From: Massilia kyonggiensis
GTDB taxonomy: Bacteria > Pseudomonadota > Gammaproteobacteria > Burkholderiales > Burkholderiaceae_D
Assembly (NCBI RefSeq): GCF_024756235.1
Contig: NZ_JANUGY010000003.1
Location: 372,001-436,000, forward strand
Length of the DNA stretch: 64,000 bases
Reading direction: 5' to 3'
The notes below the pieces were generated by a model, which saw only the letters and a list, made by a program, of their open reading frames with translations, was not told the DNA's origin and did not search any database. A program made the translations under genes and the position numbers. Below are positions 34,159 through 43,963 of this stretch, piece after piece (position 1 is the first letter of the stretch; every line of letters starts with the position of its first letter).

Positions 34159-34187
34159 TTGACACGACCGCAGTTACCCCCTATAAT
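34159..34187 (+). promoter_or_regulatory. Consensus sigma-70 promoter of tRNA-Lys
   Basis: TTGACA (34159-34164), a 17-base spacer and TATAAT (34182-34187), a perfect consensus promoter with the ideal spacing, 12 bases before the tRNA 5' end. It starts just after the cpoB stop. Confidence 0.93.
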
Positions 34188-34199
34188 CTTGCTTCTTTC

Positions 34200-34275
34200 G
34201 GGTCGTTAGCTCAGTTGGTAGAGCAGCGGACTTTTAATCCGTTGGTCGCTGGTTCGAGCCCAGCACGGCCTACCA
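34200..34275 (+). tRNA. tRNA-Lys (anticodon UUU)
   Basis: A 76-base cloverleaf with an encoded CCA end. The acceptor arm GGGTCGT pairs with ACGGCCT (two G-U pairs), the D arm is GCTC/GAGC, and the anticodon arm is GCGGA-CTTTTAA-TCCGT with anticodon TTT. The T arm has the GGTTCGAGCC form. Alone in its transcription unit, with its own promoter and terminator. Confidence 0.97.
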
Positions 34276-34295
34276 GAATTCAGCAGTAGCAAAGC

Positions 34296-34328
34296 AAGGC
34301 GTTACGAGTGATCGTGACGCCTTTTTTG
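34296..34328 (+). terminator. Intrinsic terminator of tRNA-Lys
   Basis: AAGGCGT pairs with ACGCCTT around the imperfect inner stem TACGAGTGATCGTG, followed by TTTTTT. It lies 21 bases after the tRNA end. Confidence 0.9.
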
Positions 34329-34341
34329 TTTTGTGCGCCGC

Positions 34342-34860
34342 TCATGCGGTCATCGAACGCAACGCCCCGATATCGTCCGGATCACGCTCGAGCCTGTCCG
34401 CCGCCGCGCGGATCTTGCGGTAATAGATCCCGGTCCGCACACCGCGGTAATCCATGTACGCTTCCGCGACCGGATCCGCCCGCCTCTCCCGCCTGGCCCG
34501 GTCGATCAACGCCTGCAGATAGCGCGTGCCCATCTGAATATTGGTGGCCTCGTCGATGAACGCCGGACTCGCGTGAAATGCATCCGCCTCGACATACAAC
34601 GCCGGCTCCGCGCAGCGCTGGCTGGCCGGCTTGCACAGGTTATCGAGCCGGAACAGTTCGCGGTTCGCCACCTTCAGCAGCTGCATCAGGCCGCGCGCGC
34701 TGCTGCCCGCGGGCTGGGCGCAGGCGTCGAAGCGCGATTCCATGTAGATCTGGCAGACGATCAGTTCGTCCGGCAGGCAGGAGCGGTTGTTCTCGTGCAC
34801 GAGCCGGCGGATCTCGCGCAGGCGCGCGAGGGGCTCCGTGCACACCATCTGGTCGGCCAT
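34342..34860 (-). CDS. Small SLT-domain lytic transglycosylase-like protein without export signal
   Basis: A 172-residue protein resembling the SLT fold. CQIYMESRFDACAQ holds the likely catalytic Glu (about residue 40), followed by SSARGLMQLLKVANREL and later NIQMGTRYLQALIDRA and AYMDYRGVRTGIYYRKI. These match the Glu-Ser, Gly-Leu-Met-Gln and Ala-Tyr-Asn steps of goose-type/SLT enzymes, though the last reads AYMDY. No signal peptide or membrane segment is seen, so it either needs a holin-like or specialised secretion route or acts as a secreted effector. It is convergent with tRNA-Lys, and no secretion genes are near. Confidence 0.75.
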   Translation of the reverse strand: MADQMVCTEPLARLREIRRLVHENNRSCLPDELIVCQIYMESRFDACAQPAGSSARGLMQLLKVANRELFRLDNLCKPASQRCAEPALYVEADAFHASPAFIDEATNIQMGTRYLQALIDRARRERRADPVAEAYMDYRGVRTGIYYRKIRAAADRLERDPDDIGALRSMTA

Positions 34861-35030
34861 GTCGTCACCTGTGTCGTTACGTCATGCGCTCCATGGTCTT
34901 ACCCGCACCGCATGATCGGTTTGCGCTCGCTCAGGCGGGGTGATCGATTGAACTCAAGTATCCTTCAACCCTGCCCTCGATAATTTCCGTTTGGAATGCT
35001 CCCGTTCCGCAACCAAGGAATCCGACTGCC

Positions 35031-36044
35031 ATGCCTCCCCTCGACCTTTCCGATACCCTCGTGGTCGGCATCTCCGCCACCGCACTGTTCGACCTGGCCG
35101 AAGCCGACGCTGTCTACAAAGCCAGATCCATCAAGAATCCGCAAGGCGCGCTGGAGGAATACCGCGCCTACATGCTCGAGCGCGAGAACGAGCCGCTGCG
35201 CGACGGCACCGGCATGGCCCTCGTGCGCGCCCTGCTCGGCCTGAACCGCTACGCGCCGTCCGAGTCGAAGCCGCTCGTCGAGGTCGTCGTCATGTCGCGC
35301 AACAGCCCGGAGACCGGCGTGCGCGTCTTCAACAATATCCGCTCGCGCGGCCTGCCGATTTCGCGCCATGCGTTCACCGGCGGCGAGTCCGTCGTCGATT
35401 ACCTGGACGCGTTCGCCGTCGACCTGTTCCTGACGACGAATGTCGAAGACGCCCAGCGCGTGATCGATGCGCAGGCCTGCGCCGCCGCGGTCCTGAAGCC
35501 GCCGCCGCACACGGCCGAGGCGCCGCCGGAAGACCAGGTGCGCATCGCCTTCGACGGCGACGCCGTGCTGTTCGACGATTCCAGCGAACTGGTCTACAAG
35601 ACCGAAGGCCTCGACCGCTTCCACACGATCGAAAACGAAAAGCAGAACGAACCGATGAAGGACGGCCCGTACGCCATCCTGCTGCGCCGGCTCGCGCGCC
35701 TGCAGGAACGGCTGCCGTTCGGCGCGGACGTCTCGCCGGTGCGCATCGCGATCGTCACGGCGCGCAGTGCCCCGGCCGAGATGCGGGTCATCAATACCCT
35801 GCGCCACTGGGGCGTGTACGTGAACGAGATCTTCTTCCTCGGCGGCGTGCCGAAGTCGAAGGTCGTCAAGGCGTTCCGCGCCCACCTGTTCTTCGACGAC
35901 CAGGACCTGCACCTGGACCCGGCCGCGCGCCACGTGCCGTCCGGACGCGTGCCCTACCGCTCGGACTCGCGGCTGTTCACGCCGTTGCCGCTCGACCTGC
36001 CCGCCGATCCGCCGGTGCTGGTCGAAAAAGTGGAAGCCAGCTGA
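35031..36044 (+). CDS. 5'-nucleotidase (cytosolic NT5C1-like family)
   Basis: A 337-residue protein of the family that includes eukaryotic cytosolic 5'-nucleotidase I, a HAD-fold phosphatase acting on AMP-like nucleotides. Recognisable blocks are DTLVVGISATALFDL near the N-terminus, VVVMSRNSPETGVRVFNNI, VDLFLTTN, VRIAFDGDAVLFDDSSE and HLFFDDQDLHL. It is cytosolic with no signal. The AAGGAA site lies 11 bases before the ATG. Its last 91 bases overlap the 3' end of the convergent pbpC gene. Confidence 0.88.
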   Translation: MPPLDLSDTLVVGISATALFDLAEADAVYKARSIKNPQGALEEYRAYMLERENEPLRDGTGMALVRALLGLNRYAPSESKPLVEVVVMSRNSPETGVRVFNNIRSRGLPISRHAFTGGESVVDYLDAFAVDLFLTTNVEDAQRVIDAQACAAAVLKPPPHTAEAPPEDQVRIAFDGDAVLFDDSSELVYKTEGLDRFHTIENEKQNEPMKDGPYAILLRRLARLQERLPFGADVSPVRIAIVTARSAPAEMRVINTLRHWGVYVNEIFFLGGVPKSKVVKAFRAHLFFDDQDLHLDPAARHVPSGRVPYRSDSRLFTPLPLDLPADPPVLVEKVEAS

Positions 36045-38101
36045 CCGCGGACTTCGAACCGGGCGGCGGCAACCGCCCGGCCATCTTGTCCCACCAGCTT
36101 CACTTCATGCTCGCCCGGCTGCGGCGTCCACATGGCGCCCCGGTCGGCCGGGCCGGCATCCGCCCCATCCAGTTCCCAGCGCAGGCCCGCGCCGCCGTAG
36201 GCGCGCAGGCTCACGCGCTGCAGCGGCGCCGGGATGTCCGGATCGAGTGCGATGACACTGTCCGCGGCCGGATACACGATGCGCGGCGCGCGCTTCGCCG
36301 GCGGCAACATTTCGACCAGCGCGACTTCCGTGCCCCGCATGAACCATTCGCTGCGCTCGGGCTCCACGGCCGGCGCGAAGCGGACCGTCTGGCGCACGAG
36401 GCCCGGCGGCACGGCGGGCGGCCTGCTCGGGCGGTCGCGGTGCAGGTAGTCCATCACGTCGCGCCAGACGGGCGCCGCACCGGAGACGCCGGACACGTCC
36501 CACATGGAGCGCCCGTCGAAATTCCCGACCCACACGCCGACCGTGTAGCGGTCCGAAAAGCCCACGCACCAGTTGTCGCGCATGTCCTTGCTGGTGCCCG
36601 TCTTGACGGCGCTCCAGAACCCGGTGGCGAGTTCGTTGGAGAGGCCGAACGTGGTGCTGCGCGCCGCGCGGTCGGACAGGATGTCGGCCACGATGAAGCT
36701 GGCGCGCGCATCCAGCACGCGCCGCTTCCCGTCCTGCAGGCCGCCGTTCGCCAGCGTGCGATAGGCGTGCGCGAGTTCCAGCAGGCTGACGTCGCCCGAG
36801 CCCAGCGCCAGCGACCAGCCGTAGAACTCGGGCGCCTCGGTCAGGCTCGTGAAGCCGAGTGCACGCAGGCGCTCGTGGAAGCGCTCCAGTCCGGCCAGCA
36901 TCAGCGTGCGTACGGCGGGCACGTTCAGCGAACCGGCAAGGCTCGTGCGCACCGACGCCGCGTCGCGGTACTGATGGTCGTAGTTCTGCGGCACGTACAG
37001 GCCGCCGACGGTCGGAATGTCGACGGGGGTGTCGTCCAGCAGCGACGCCGCCGTCAACTGGCCCCGTTCCAGCGCCAGCTCGTATAAAAACGGCTTCAGC
37101 GTGGACCCCGCCTGGCGCAGCGCCGTCACGCCATCCACTTCGCCGGTACCGCCGTTGGCGACATAGGCCAACAGCTCGCCGCTGGCATTGTCGATGACGA
37201 TCACGGCGCCGTCGCCCACGTTGCGCTCGGCCAGTTCGGCGAGGTGGCGGCGTAGCGCGGCGACCGTAAAGCGCTGCAGGCCCCCATCAAGCGTGCTGCG
37301 GATCACGCTCCCCGGCACGCCGCCGAGGCGCCGCACGAACTGCGGCGTCACACCCGTCGTCGCGGATGCCGGCGCGGACGCGGTGCGCGCGAACGCCGCG
37401 TCGACTTCCCACTCGATCGCCGCGCAATCCGCGCGCGCATCGAGCTCGCGCGCGAGCGTGCAGGCGCGCTTCGCGACCGTCCGCGACGGGGCCGTCGGCG
37501 CGCGCAGCAGGCTCGCGAGGATCGCGGCCTCGCCCGCATCCAGTCCGGACGGCGCCTTGCCGAACAGGCCGCGCGCGGCGGCGCCGATGCCTTGCAGCTC
37601 GCCGCGATAGCTGGCCAGGTTCAGATAGGCTTCGAGGATCTGGCGCTTGTTCCACCCCGCCTCCAATTCGCGCGCGGCGACCGCCTGGTCCCATTTGCGC
37701 GTCCAGGTGCGGCCCGTCGACCGCGGGGCCAGCTTGGGATCGAGCAGGCCCGCGAGCTGCATCGTGATCGTCGACGCGCCCCGCGTGCGCTGCAAGCCGA
37801 ACAGGTTGTCCCACGCGGCCTTGCCGATGGCCTGGAAGTCGATGCCGCCATGCTCCATGAAGCGCTGGTCTTCGGCCTGCAGCACGGCGCGGCCGAGCGC
37901 GGCCGAGATGTCGTCCAGCGCCACCCACGCGAGCCGGCGGCCCGCCATGTCCACGCGCACCGTGGCGATCGTCTCGCCGTGGCGGTCGAGCAGCGTCGTA
38001 TCGGACGAACGCCATGCCGCCTTCACTTCCTGCGGTGTCGGCACCGCGGCCCACAAAGGCACCGACACCAGCAACGCCAGCAACGCCACGCACGCTTTCA
38101 T
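35954..38101 (-). CDS. pbpC: Penicillin-binding protein 1C
   Basis: A 715-residue exported class A PBP. The signal/anchor (MKACVALLALLVSVPLWA) precedes the glycosyltransferase domain with AVLQAEDQRFMEHGGID and RGASTITMQLAG. The transpeptidase has Ser333-Thr-Leu-Lys (SxxK), an SLN motif and KTGTSKDMRDNW. The C-terminal BiPBP domain (about 610-690) is typical of PBP1C. Its start overlaps the stop of the alpha-2-macroglobulin gene (TGATG), the conserved pairing thought to repair wall damage while trapping invading proteases. The end overlaps the nucleotidase gene. Confidence 0.95.
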   Translation of the reverse strand: MKACVALLALLVSVPLWAAVPTPQEVKAAWRSSDTTLLDRHGETIATVRVDMAGRRLAWVALDDISAALGRAVLQAEDQRFMEHGGIDFQAIGKAAWDNLFGLQRTRGASTITMQLAGLLDPKLAPRSTGRTWTRKWDQAVAARELEAGWNKRQILEAYLNLASYRGELQGIGAAARGLFGKAPSGLDAGEAAILASLLRAPTAPSRTVAKRACTLARELDARADCAAIEWEVDAAFARTASAPASATTGVTPQFVRRLGGVPGSVIRSTLDGGLQRFTVAALRRHLAELAERNVGDGAVIVIDNASGELLAYVANGGTGEVDGVTALRQAGSTLKPFLYELALERGQLTAASLLDDTPVDIPTVGGLYVPQNYDHQYRDAASVRTSLAGSLNVPAVRTLMLAGLERFHERLRALGFTSLTEAPEFYGWSLALGSGDVSLLELAHAYRTLANGGLQDGKRRVLDARASFIVADILSDRAARSTTFGLSNELATGFWSAVKTGTSKDMRDNWCVGFSDRYTVGVWVGNFDGRSMWDVSGVSGAAPVWRDVMDYLHRDRPSRPPAVPPGLVRQTVRFAPAVEPERSEWFMRGTEVALVEMLPPAKRAPRIVYPAADSVIALDPDIPAPLQRVSLRAYGGAGLRWELDGADAGPADRGAMWTPQPGEHEVKLVGQDGRAVAAARFEVRGQLASTFSTSTGGSAGRSSGNGVNSRESER

Positions 38102-41100
38102 CACTGCACCGTCATCCCCGCGTTCGGCACTTCACCGAACATCTCCGGCGCGTACATGGCTTCCACGCGCGTGGACGGCAGCGCGAAGCAGCCCTCGTTG
38201 TTCAGCCGCACCGTGTACTCGACGGTGAACCGGCCCTTCGGTACCCATTCGTAGTACGCGCGGTAGCCGGTGTGCAGGCGCTCCTCGAACGCCGGCCACG
38301 TCCAGCCCGTACGGCGTTCGCCGGCCGTGGCGATCTGCGAATCGCGTCCGAGGCCGGAACCGAGCACGCTGGCGCCAGCCGGGATCGGATCGTCGACGAC
38401 GACCCACGTCATGTCCGACTGCGCGTCGATGTCGAGGTGGACGCGGTAGACGTCGCCGCGCGACCACGTCCCCTTGACCTTCTGCTCCACCGGCGTGACG
38501 GTGCGCGCGATGCGGTAGCCGGACGACAGCGGCGCCTTCAATGGCACGGCGGCCAGGCTCTGGACCGTCGCCCACGGCTTGCCGCTGCCCAGCTGGCGCA
38601 GGGTGAGCGTCCCCCTGCCCTGCGGCCACGCCTGCAGCACGGTCGCGGGCACGGTCCCGGTCCAGCTGACGGGCTTCGCGTCGGCGCCAGTCACCACGAG
38701 GTTCGCGCTGCCCGTCACCGGCTCGCGCTCGTAGGTCTCGGAAAAACGCTTCAGGGCGACGGTGCCCCAGGCGTTGGCCGTCGTCGTGTCCCAGTGGCCG
38801 TGCTGCTGGCGGCCCAGGGCGCCGCGCGCGAGGCGACCGGCGTCGACCTTCCACGCCGGGTCGTCCAGGGTCGCCAGCAGCAACCGGTTGGCGTTGACGT
38901 CGACGGACGTCATGAGCCACCACCAGCCATCCGCGCGCTCCGTCGAGAAGCCCATCGTCGTGCCCTGCAGGTTCAGGCGCGCGCGCAGGATCTGGCCGGC
39001 CTGCGCGAGGCGCTGGTCGCGCTGCGGCAGCGCCGGCGTGCGCTTCAGGAGCAGATACCAGTCGATGACGGCGGACGTGGGCCACAGGTTCGGCTGCACC
39101 TCGATCGAGTCCAGCATGGCCGGCTGCACCTCCGTGTCGCGCGACAGGGCTTCCAGCGCCGCCAGCTTGCGCACGGCCAGTTCGCCCGTCGCGCGGCCGC
39201 TGCCGCGCACGATCTTCCCTTCCACGAACGCCGCGAGGCCCGCCTCCATGCGGCCGCGCAGTTCGTCGGGGATAGGGTATCCCGCTTCGTGCGTCACGGA
39301 CAGCACGTACGCCGTGAGCACGTCGCTGCCCTGCTCCATCGGCGCGAAGTACTTGACGAGGCCATCGCCGTCCAGGTGCGACGGCAAGGTCGCGACGACC
39401 TTGTCCCACAGCGCCTTGTCCTGCAGCGCCACGGCACGCGACGTGCGCTGCTCGAAGCACGTGTACGGATACGCGGCCATGTAGTCGCGCACGCCCGGCA
39501 GGTCGCTGCCGAGGCGCGCCTGCAGCGTCGTGCGGATGCCGCCGCGGCCCGGCAGCGCATCAAGCGGACGTTCGACCGGCAGCGTCTTCGTGCCGTCGAT
39601 CTGCACGAGCGTCGCCTGCAGGGTGCGCACCGGCACGGCAGTGTTGACCTGTTGCGTGACGCGCATGCGGTCGCTCGCGCCTTCGCCGGCCGCCGCCACG
39701 TCCCACTGGAGCCTCGATGCGCCGGCGGGCACGGCGTAGTCCCAGCCCGCTTCGCGCGATTCGCCCGGCGCCAATACGATGTCCTGGCGCGGCAGCGCCT
39801 GCGCCTTGCCGCCATCGGCCGTCACGCCGGCGTCCAGGCGGATGGCCAGCCGACGGTCGGACGCGTTGCGCAGCGTGAACCCGGCACGCAGGCGGTCGCC
39901 TTCGCGCACCTGCGGCGGCAGGCCGGAGACGAGCATCAGGTCTTGCGACGTGCGGATGTCCGTGCCGCCCGTGCCGAACCGGCCCGCGCCGCTGCTCGCG
40001 ACGGCGACGATGCGGAACGACGTGAGCGAATCGTTCAGCGGCACGTCGACGCTCGCCTCGCCGTTCGCATCGAGGACGACCTTGCCCTTCCACAGCAGCA
40101 GCGTCTCGAACAACTCGCGTCCGGCGCCGCGGCCCCCGCCGCCGCCGTGCGGGAACGCCTTGCGGCCGAAATGGCGCTTACCGACGACCTGCATCTGCGC
40201 CGTCGACGTCTCCACCTGCAGGCTGCGCTCGCGCATCATCGTCTCGAGCAGGTTCCAGCTCGTGTTGGGCATCAGCTCCAGCAGGCCGGCGTCGACGGCG
40301 GCGACGGCGACTTCCGTGCCGGCCGCGGGCCGCGTGCCGTCCGGATCGCGCACGCGGACCATGACCCGCGCGTGCTCGCGCACCTTGTACACGGGCTTGT
40401 CGGCGGCGACGTCGACCTTCAGTTCGTGGCCGCGCCAGCCCACGCGGATCGGCGCGATCCCGAGTTTGTAGGCGGGCTTGCCCAGGTCGACGAGCGCCGT
40501 CGGCTGCACGCCCGCCACGCGTCCGCGCACGACGAGGGCCGACACGAACACGTTCGGCGCATAGCTGGCTTTTACGGGAATCGAGATCGTCTGGTCGCGG
40601 CCGGACAGGCGCCGCACATAGGTGTCGAGGACACCTTCGCGCTCGACGGTCACGAGCGCCAATGCACGGCGGAACGGGCTGCGCACCTGGAAGCGCGCCT
40701 GCTCGCCCGGTTCGTAGCGCTTCTGCGCGGGCAGCAGGTCGATGCGGTCGTGGTCCGCGTTCGCGAACCACTGTTCTTCATCGCCCGCCACGTAGACTTC
40801 GCGGTGTGTCGCCGCCACCCGCTGCTGCGGATCCGTCGCGCGGGCGCGCAGGATCAGGTCCCCGTCGACGGGCGCCTTCACGTCGCATACGAGCAGGCCG
40901 CGCGCGTCCGTCGTGCCGCTGCACACTTCGCCGACGCGTTTGATCTCGGCGCTGTGCTCATAGGCGTAAAAGCCGCCGACGAGACGGCGCCGGTGCGAAT
41001 ACGTCGCGCGCTTGAGCAGGTCGACCGTCACCGGCACGTTCGCCACGGGCTTGCCGCCGACGTCCAGCACGACGGTCTGGAATTTCAGCGCGTCGCGGCG

Positions 41101-43803
41101 CAACAGCCAGCCATCGGGCTTGATGCCGACCACGTAGGCAGATGGCCACAGCGGCACGCGCGTCGACACGGTCAGCGTCTCGCCGTTCGCATCCTGGTAC
41201 GACAGCTCGGCCAGCAGGCTTTTCGGGCGCTCGATCGCCGGCAGCTTGTCGACGACAATGCGCGCGCCGCCCGCCCGGTCGAGCTGCAGGCTTTGCGTGC
41301 GTGCGACTTCCTGGCCGGGCGTGCCTTCGGTTTCGGCCTCTTCATCACCCTCGCCGCCCTGGTCCACGACGCCCTCCTTCACGTCGCCCGCACCCAGCGT
41401 GAACTCATCGTAGTCGGCGAACTGCACGCCCGTGTCCTGCACGACGCTGCGCAGTTTTACGGGCGCGAGGCCCGCCGGGCCGCCTGCTAGAAAACTCACC
41501 TGCGCATCGAGCGTGACGGCCTGCGGCGCCACTGCGGGCTGCGTCAAGCCCGCCAGTTGCGCCTTCATCGTCGGCACGCGGAATTGCTCGACACGGAATT
41601 CGCCCGCCACCTGCCCGCCGATCAGCACGTCGTACACGCCCAGCTTCGCTTCCGCCGGGATCGCCCACTCGCCCTCGGCGCTGCCGTTCGCATCCCAGCG
41701 CAGGGCAAACTCGACCTTCTCGCCGCTGCCCTGGTGGACAAGGAAGCCGCGCGCCGGCAGCGCCGATTTGTCCGTGCCCAGTTCCTGCGCGCGCCAGTCG
41801 CGGACTTCTTTCGGCGCCGGATCCTTCGCGCGCACGAAGGCAAAGCCCTGCTGCGTGCGGCGGCGCAGATAATGCTTCATGTGGACCGTCTCGCCGGCGC
41901 GCAACAGGGTCCTGTCGAAGACGGTGGCGACGATGCGGCTGTCCTCGTCGCGGCTGCCCGTGGGCAGGTTGAAGCGCCACGCCTCGATGCCCTGCTGCCA
42001 GTCGGACAGGGTGAACGTGAAGTCGTCGCCGCGCGCGGCCGTCACGACGTAGATGTCGCCCTCCTTGCAGCGGGCGCGCGGCAACGCCTGGCGGATGCGC
42101 GCGATGCCGGCGGCATCCGTCGTGCCGCTCCACAGCAGCCGCGCGCCGCAGTCGCGCACGTCCACCCGGGCACCCGCGACGGGCTGGCCCTTGTCGAGCG
42201 ACGTCACCCACACGAGCGACGACTGCGCGCCGAGCTTGAAGTGCGCGGCGAGATTGGTGACGAGGGCCGCGCTGCGCACATACGCGGTGCGGCCCTTCGG
42301 ATTCAGCGCGGCGCCCAGGCGCGGGCTTTCCAGTTCGACGGCGTAGAAGCCGGGCTGGCGCAGCGGGATGCCGATCACTTCGAACGCGCGCCGGCCGAGC
42401 GGTTTCGGGAGCGTGAAGCGCTGCACCGCGTCCGGCTTCGCGCCCTTGAAGATCGACACCTTCAACTGGTCGCCTTCGGGCTGGCCGGGATTCAGGCCGC
42501 CGTGCGGCCCCGCGACCTTGCGCAGCCACGTGAGCACGTCCGCCGTGCGGCCGGCATCGAGGCGCATGGCGACGCCGTTCGTGTGCATGCGGCCCGCCAG
42601 TTGCGCCTCGACGTTGCGCACGGTGACGGGCAGCAGGCGGTCGCCGTTCGCCTCGATGATGCCGAACGGCGCCGCGAACTTGACGAGCGGCGGCTGCTCG
42701 CCCGTGCGCACGGCGAGCGGGAAACGGCCCGCGTTGACGAGGGACCGGCCCGCATCGTCGCGCAGGTCCGCCGGCAGGTGCAGCGTGAACTTCGATTGTT
42801 CGGGGAACGGTCCCGGCACGCTCGCCTGGCCCACGAAGTCCTTCTCGACGCGCGCCGGCCAGCGCTTGCCGCCCGGTCCTTCCAGGTAGATCTTCGCCGC
42901 ATCGGCCGCGCGCACGGGCGCGCTGAAGTCCACGCGCATCGGCTGGAACGGGATGCACTGGGACCGCGCATTCACTTTTTCGCAGTTGAAGCGGGCCGTG
43001 AAATCGGCGCGCGTCTTGAACGACAGCGTCTGGACTTCAACGGTCGCGATGCCGTTCGGCGCGGCCACGCCGGCGCCCCAGACAAGGGCGACTTCCGCGT
43101 TCGACGGCAGGGTGCGGCGGCATTGCAGCACGACGATGCGGTTCAGGCGGCCCGCTTTCTCGTCGGCGCGCAGCCGCGCGTCCGTGTACGGACCGGTGTC
43201 TTCCTTGCCGCTGTCTTCCGCGACGACCTGCCGGACGAACCAGCGGTCCGTAGCGAGCACCCGTTCGCGCTGTTCGCCCGCCAGCAGGGTCACGCCAATC
43301 TTGTCGCTGGCGCCGTCCGCGCGGCACCAGGCCTGTTTCAATATGCTGTCGTTCGACGCGGGCGCCGACAGCGCGAGCACGAAGGCCTGTTTCTCGTCGA
43401 TGCCGGACGCGCCTTCATGCGGCAGCGATTCCAGCACGGCCGGGCCGCCCGTGGCGACATCGAATGCGCGTTGGCCCGCCAGCGGCTGGCCGGCGAGATC
43501 GCGCACGCCGGCTTTCAGCGTGAAGCGGCAGCTGGTGGCGCCCGGCAGGTCGCGCTCGAAGTCGTAGCTCCATGTCTGCGCGTCGACCCAGCGGCCGCTG
43601 CCCGGCACCGGACACGCCACGTCGAACGGGGTCTCGGCGCGCAAGTCGCCGAACGCGACCATCGGCTGCGAAAAGCGCGCCACGGCCTGGCGCACTCTCC
43701 GCACCTGCCCTTCGGGCGAAAAACCGGAAACGGTGGTCTGCGCCCACGCGCCCGACCAGCAGCACAACAAGACGAGGCACAGCAGGCGACGCAGGACGGC
43801 CAT
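38101..43803 (-). CDS. yfhM: Bacterial alpha-2-macroglobulin family protein (YfhM-like)
   Basis: A 1,900-residue periplasmic protease trap. A signal peptide (LLCLVLLCCWSGAWA) precedes a series of macroglobulin domains, a bait-region area, and the thioester motif Cys1449-Phe-Glu-Gln1452 (in YPYTCFEQRT). The C-terminal thioester and receptor-like domains follow (ATLDDPAWKVDAG, VLGSGLGRDSQ). The thioester traps attacking proteases covalently. Unlike E. coli YfhM I see no convincing lipobox, so it may be soluble. The ATG at 43803 follows GGGAGA. It is the first gene of a pair with pbpC. Confidence 0.95.
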   Translation of the reverse strand: MAVLRRLLCLVLLCCWSGAWAQTTVSGFSPEGQVRRVRQAVARFSQPMVAFGDLRAETPFDVACPVPGSGRWVDAQTWSYDFERDLPGATSCRFTLKAGVRDLAGQPLAGQRAFDVATGGPAVLESLPHEGASGIDEKQAFVLALSAPASNDSILKQAWCRADGASDKIGVTLLAGEQRERVLATDRWFVRQVVAEDSGKEDTGPYTDARLRADEKAGRLNRIVVLQCRRTLPSNAEVALVWGAGVAAPNGIATVEVQTLSFKTRADFTARFNCEKVNARSQCIPFQPMRVDFSAPVRAADAAKIYLEGPGGKRWPARVEKDFVGQASVPGPFPEQSKFTLHLPADLRDDAGRSLVNAGRFPLAVRTGEQPPLVKFAAPFGIIEANGDRLLPVTVRNVEAQLAGRMHTNGVAMRLDAGRTADVLTWLRKVAGPHGGLNPGQPEGDQLKVSIFKGAKPDAVQRFTLPKPLGRRAFEVIGIPLRQPGFYAVELESPRLGAALNPKGRTAYVRSAALVTNLAAHFKLGAQSSLVWVTSLDKGQPVAGARVDVRDCGARLLWSGTTDAAGIARIRQALPRARCKEGDIYVVTAARGDDFTFTLSDWQQGIEAWRFNLPTGSRDEDSRIVATVFDRTLLRAGETVHMKHYLRRRTQQGFAFVRAKDPAPKEVRDWRAQELGTDKSALPARGFLVHQGSGEKVEFALRWDANGSAEGEWAIPAEAKLGVYDVLIGGQVAGEFRVEQFRVPTMKAQLAGLTQPAVAPQAVTLDAQVSFLAGGPAGLAPVKLRSVVQDTGVQFADYDEFTLGAGDVKEGVVDQGGEGDEEAETEGTPGQEVARTQSLQLDRAGGARIVVDKLPAIERPKSLLAELSYQDANGETLTVSTRVPLWPSAYVVGIKPDGWLLRRDALKFQTVVLDVGGKPVANVPVTVDLLKRATYSHRRRLVGGFYAYEHSAEIKRVGEVCSGTTDARGLLVCDVKAPVDGDLILRARATDPQQRVAATHREVYVAGDEEQWFANADHDRIDLLPAQKRYEPGEQARFQVRSPFRRALALVTVEREGVLDTYVRRLSGRDQTISIPVKASYAPNVFVSALVVRGRVAGVQPTALVDLGKPAYKLGIAPIRVGWRGHELKVDVAADKPVYKVREHARVMVRVRDPDGTRPAAGTEVAVAAVDAGLLELMPNTSWNLLETMMRERSLQVETSTAQMQVVGKRHFGRKAFPHGGGGGRGAGRELFETLLLWKGKVVLDANGEASVDVPLNDSLTSFRIVAVASSGAGRFGTGGTDIRTSQDLMLVSGLPPQVREGDRLRAGFTLRNASDRRLAIRLDAGVTADGGKAQALPRQDIVLAPGESREAGWDYAVPAGASRLQWDVAAAGEGASDRMRVTQQVNTAVPVRTLQATLVQIDGTKTLPVERPLDALPGRGGIRTTLQARLGSDLPGVRDYMAAYPYTCFEQRTSRAVALQDKALWDKVVATLPSHLDGDGLVKYFAPMEQGSDVLTAYVLSVTHEAGYPIPDELRGRMEAGLAAFVEGKIVRGSGRATGELAVRKLAALEALSRDTEVQPAMLDSIEVQPNLWPTSAVIDWYLLLKRTPALPQRDQRLAQAGQILRARLNLQGTTMGFSTERADGWWWLMTSVDVNANRLLLATLDDPAWKVDAGRLARGALGRQQHGHWDTTTANAWGTVALKRFSETYEREPVTGSANLVVTGADAKPVSWTGTVPATVLQAWPQGRGTLTLRQLGSGKPWATVQSLAAVPLKAPLSSGYRIARTVTPVEQKVKGTWSRGDVYRVHLDIDAQSDMTWVVVDDPIPAGASVLGSGLGRDSQIATAGERRTGWTWPAFEERLHTGYRAYYEWVPKGRFTVEYTVRLNNEGCFALPSTRVEAMYAPEMFGEVPNAGMTVQ

Positions 43804-43963
43804 GGTTTCTCCCGGGCGATGGCGGACGGACGACGGCTGAGTGTTGCAAAGTCGGCTTGCAGTGTCAACAACGTTTAACAATTTGCAACGCAATCTGTCC
43901 GTCATGCAAACCTGCATCATTGGATATAGAATGCGGTTCTTATATTTCCTGTGCGCATATAAG

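Noticed and set aside
38014..41490. Long open frame of over 1,100 codons on the plus strand, opposite the alpha-2-macroglobulin gene
   Set aside because: It is the antisense shadow of a high-GC coding gene; its Arg/His/Ala-rich translation has no domain signal.
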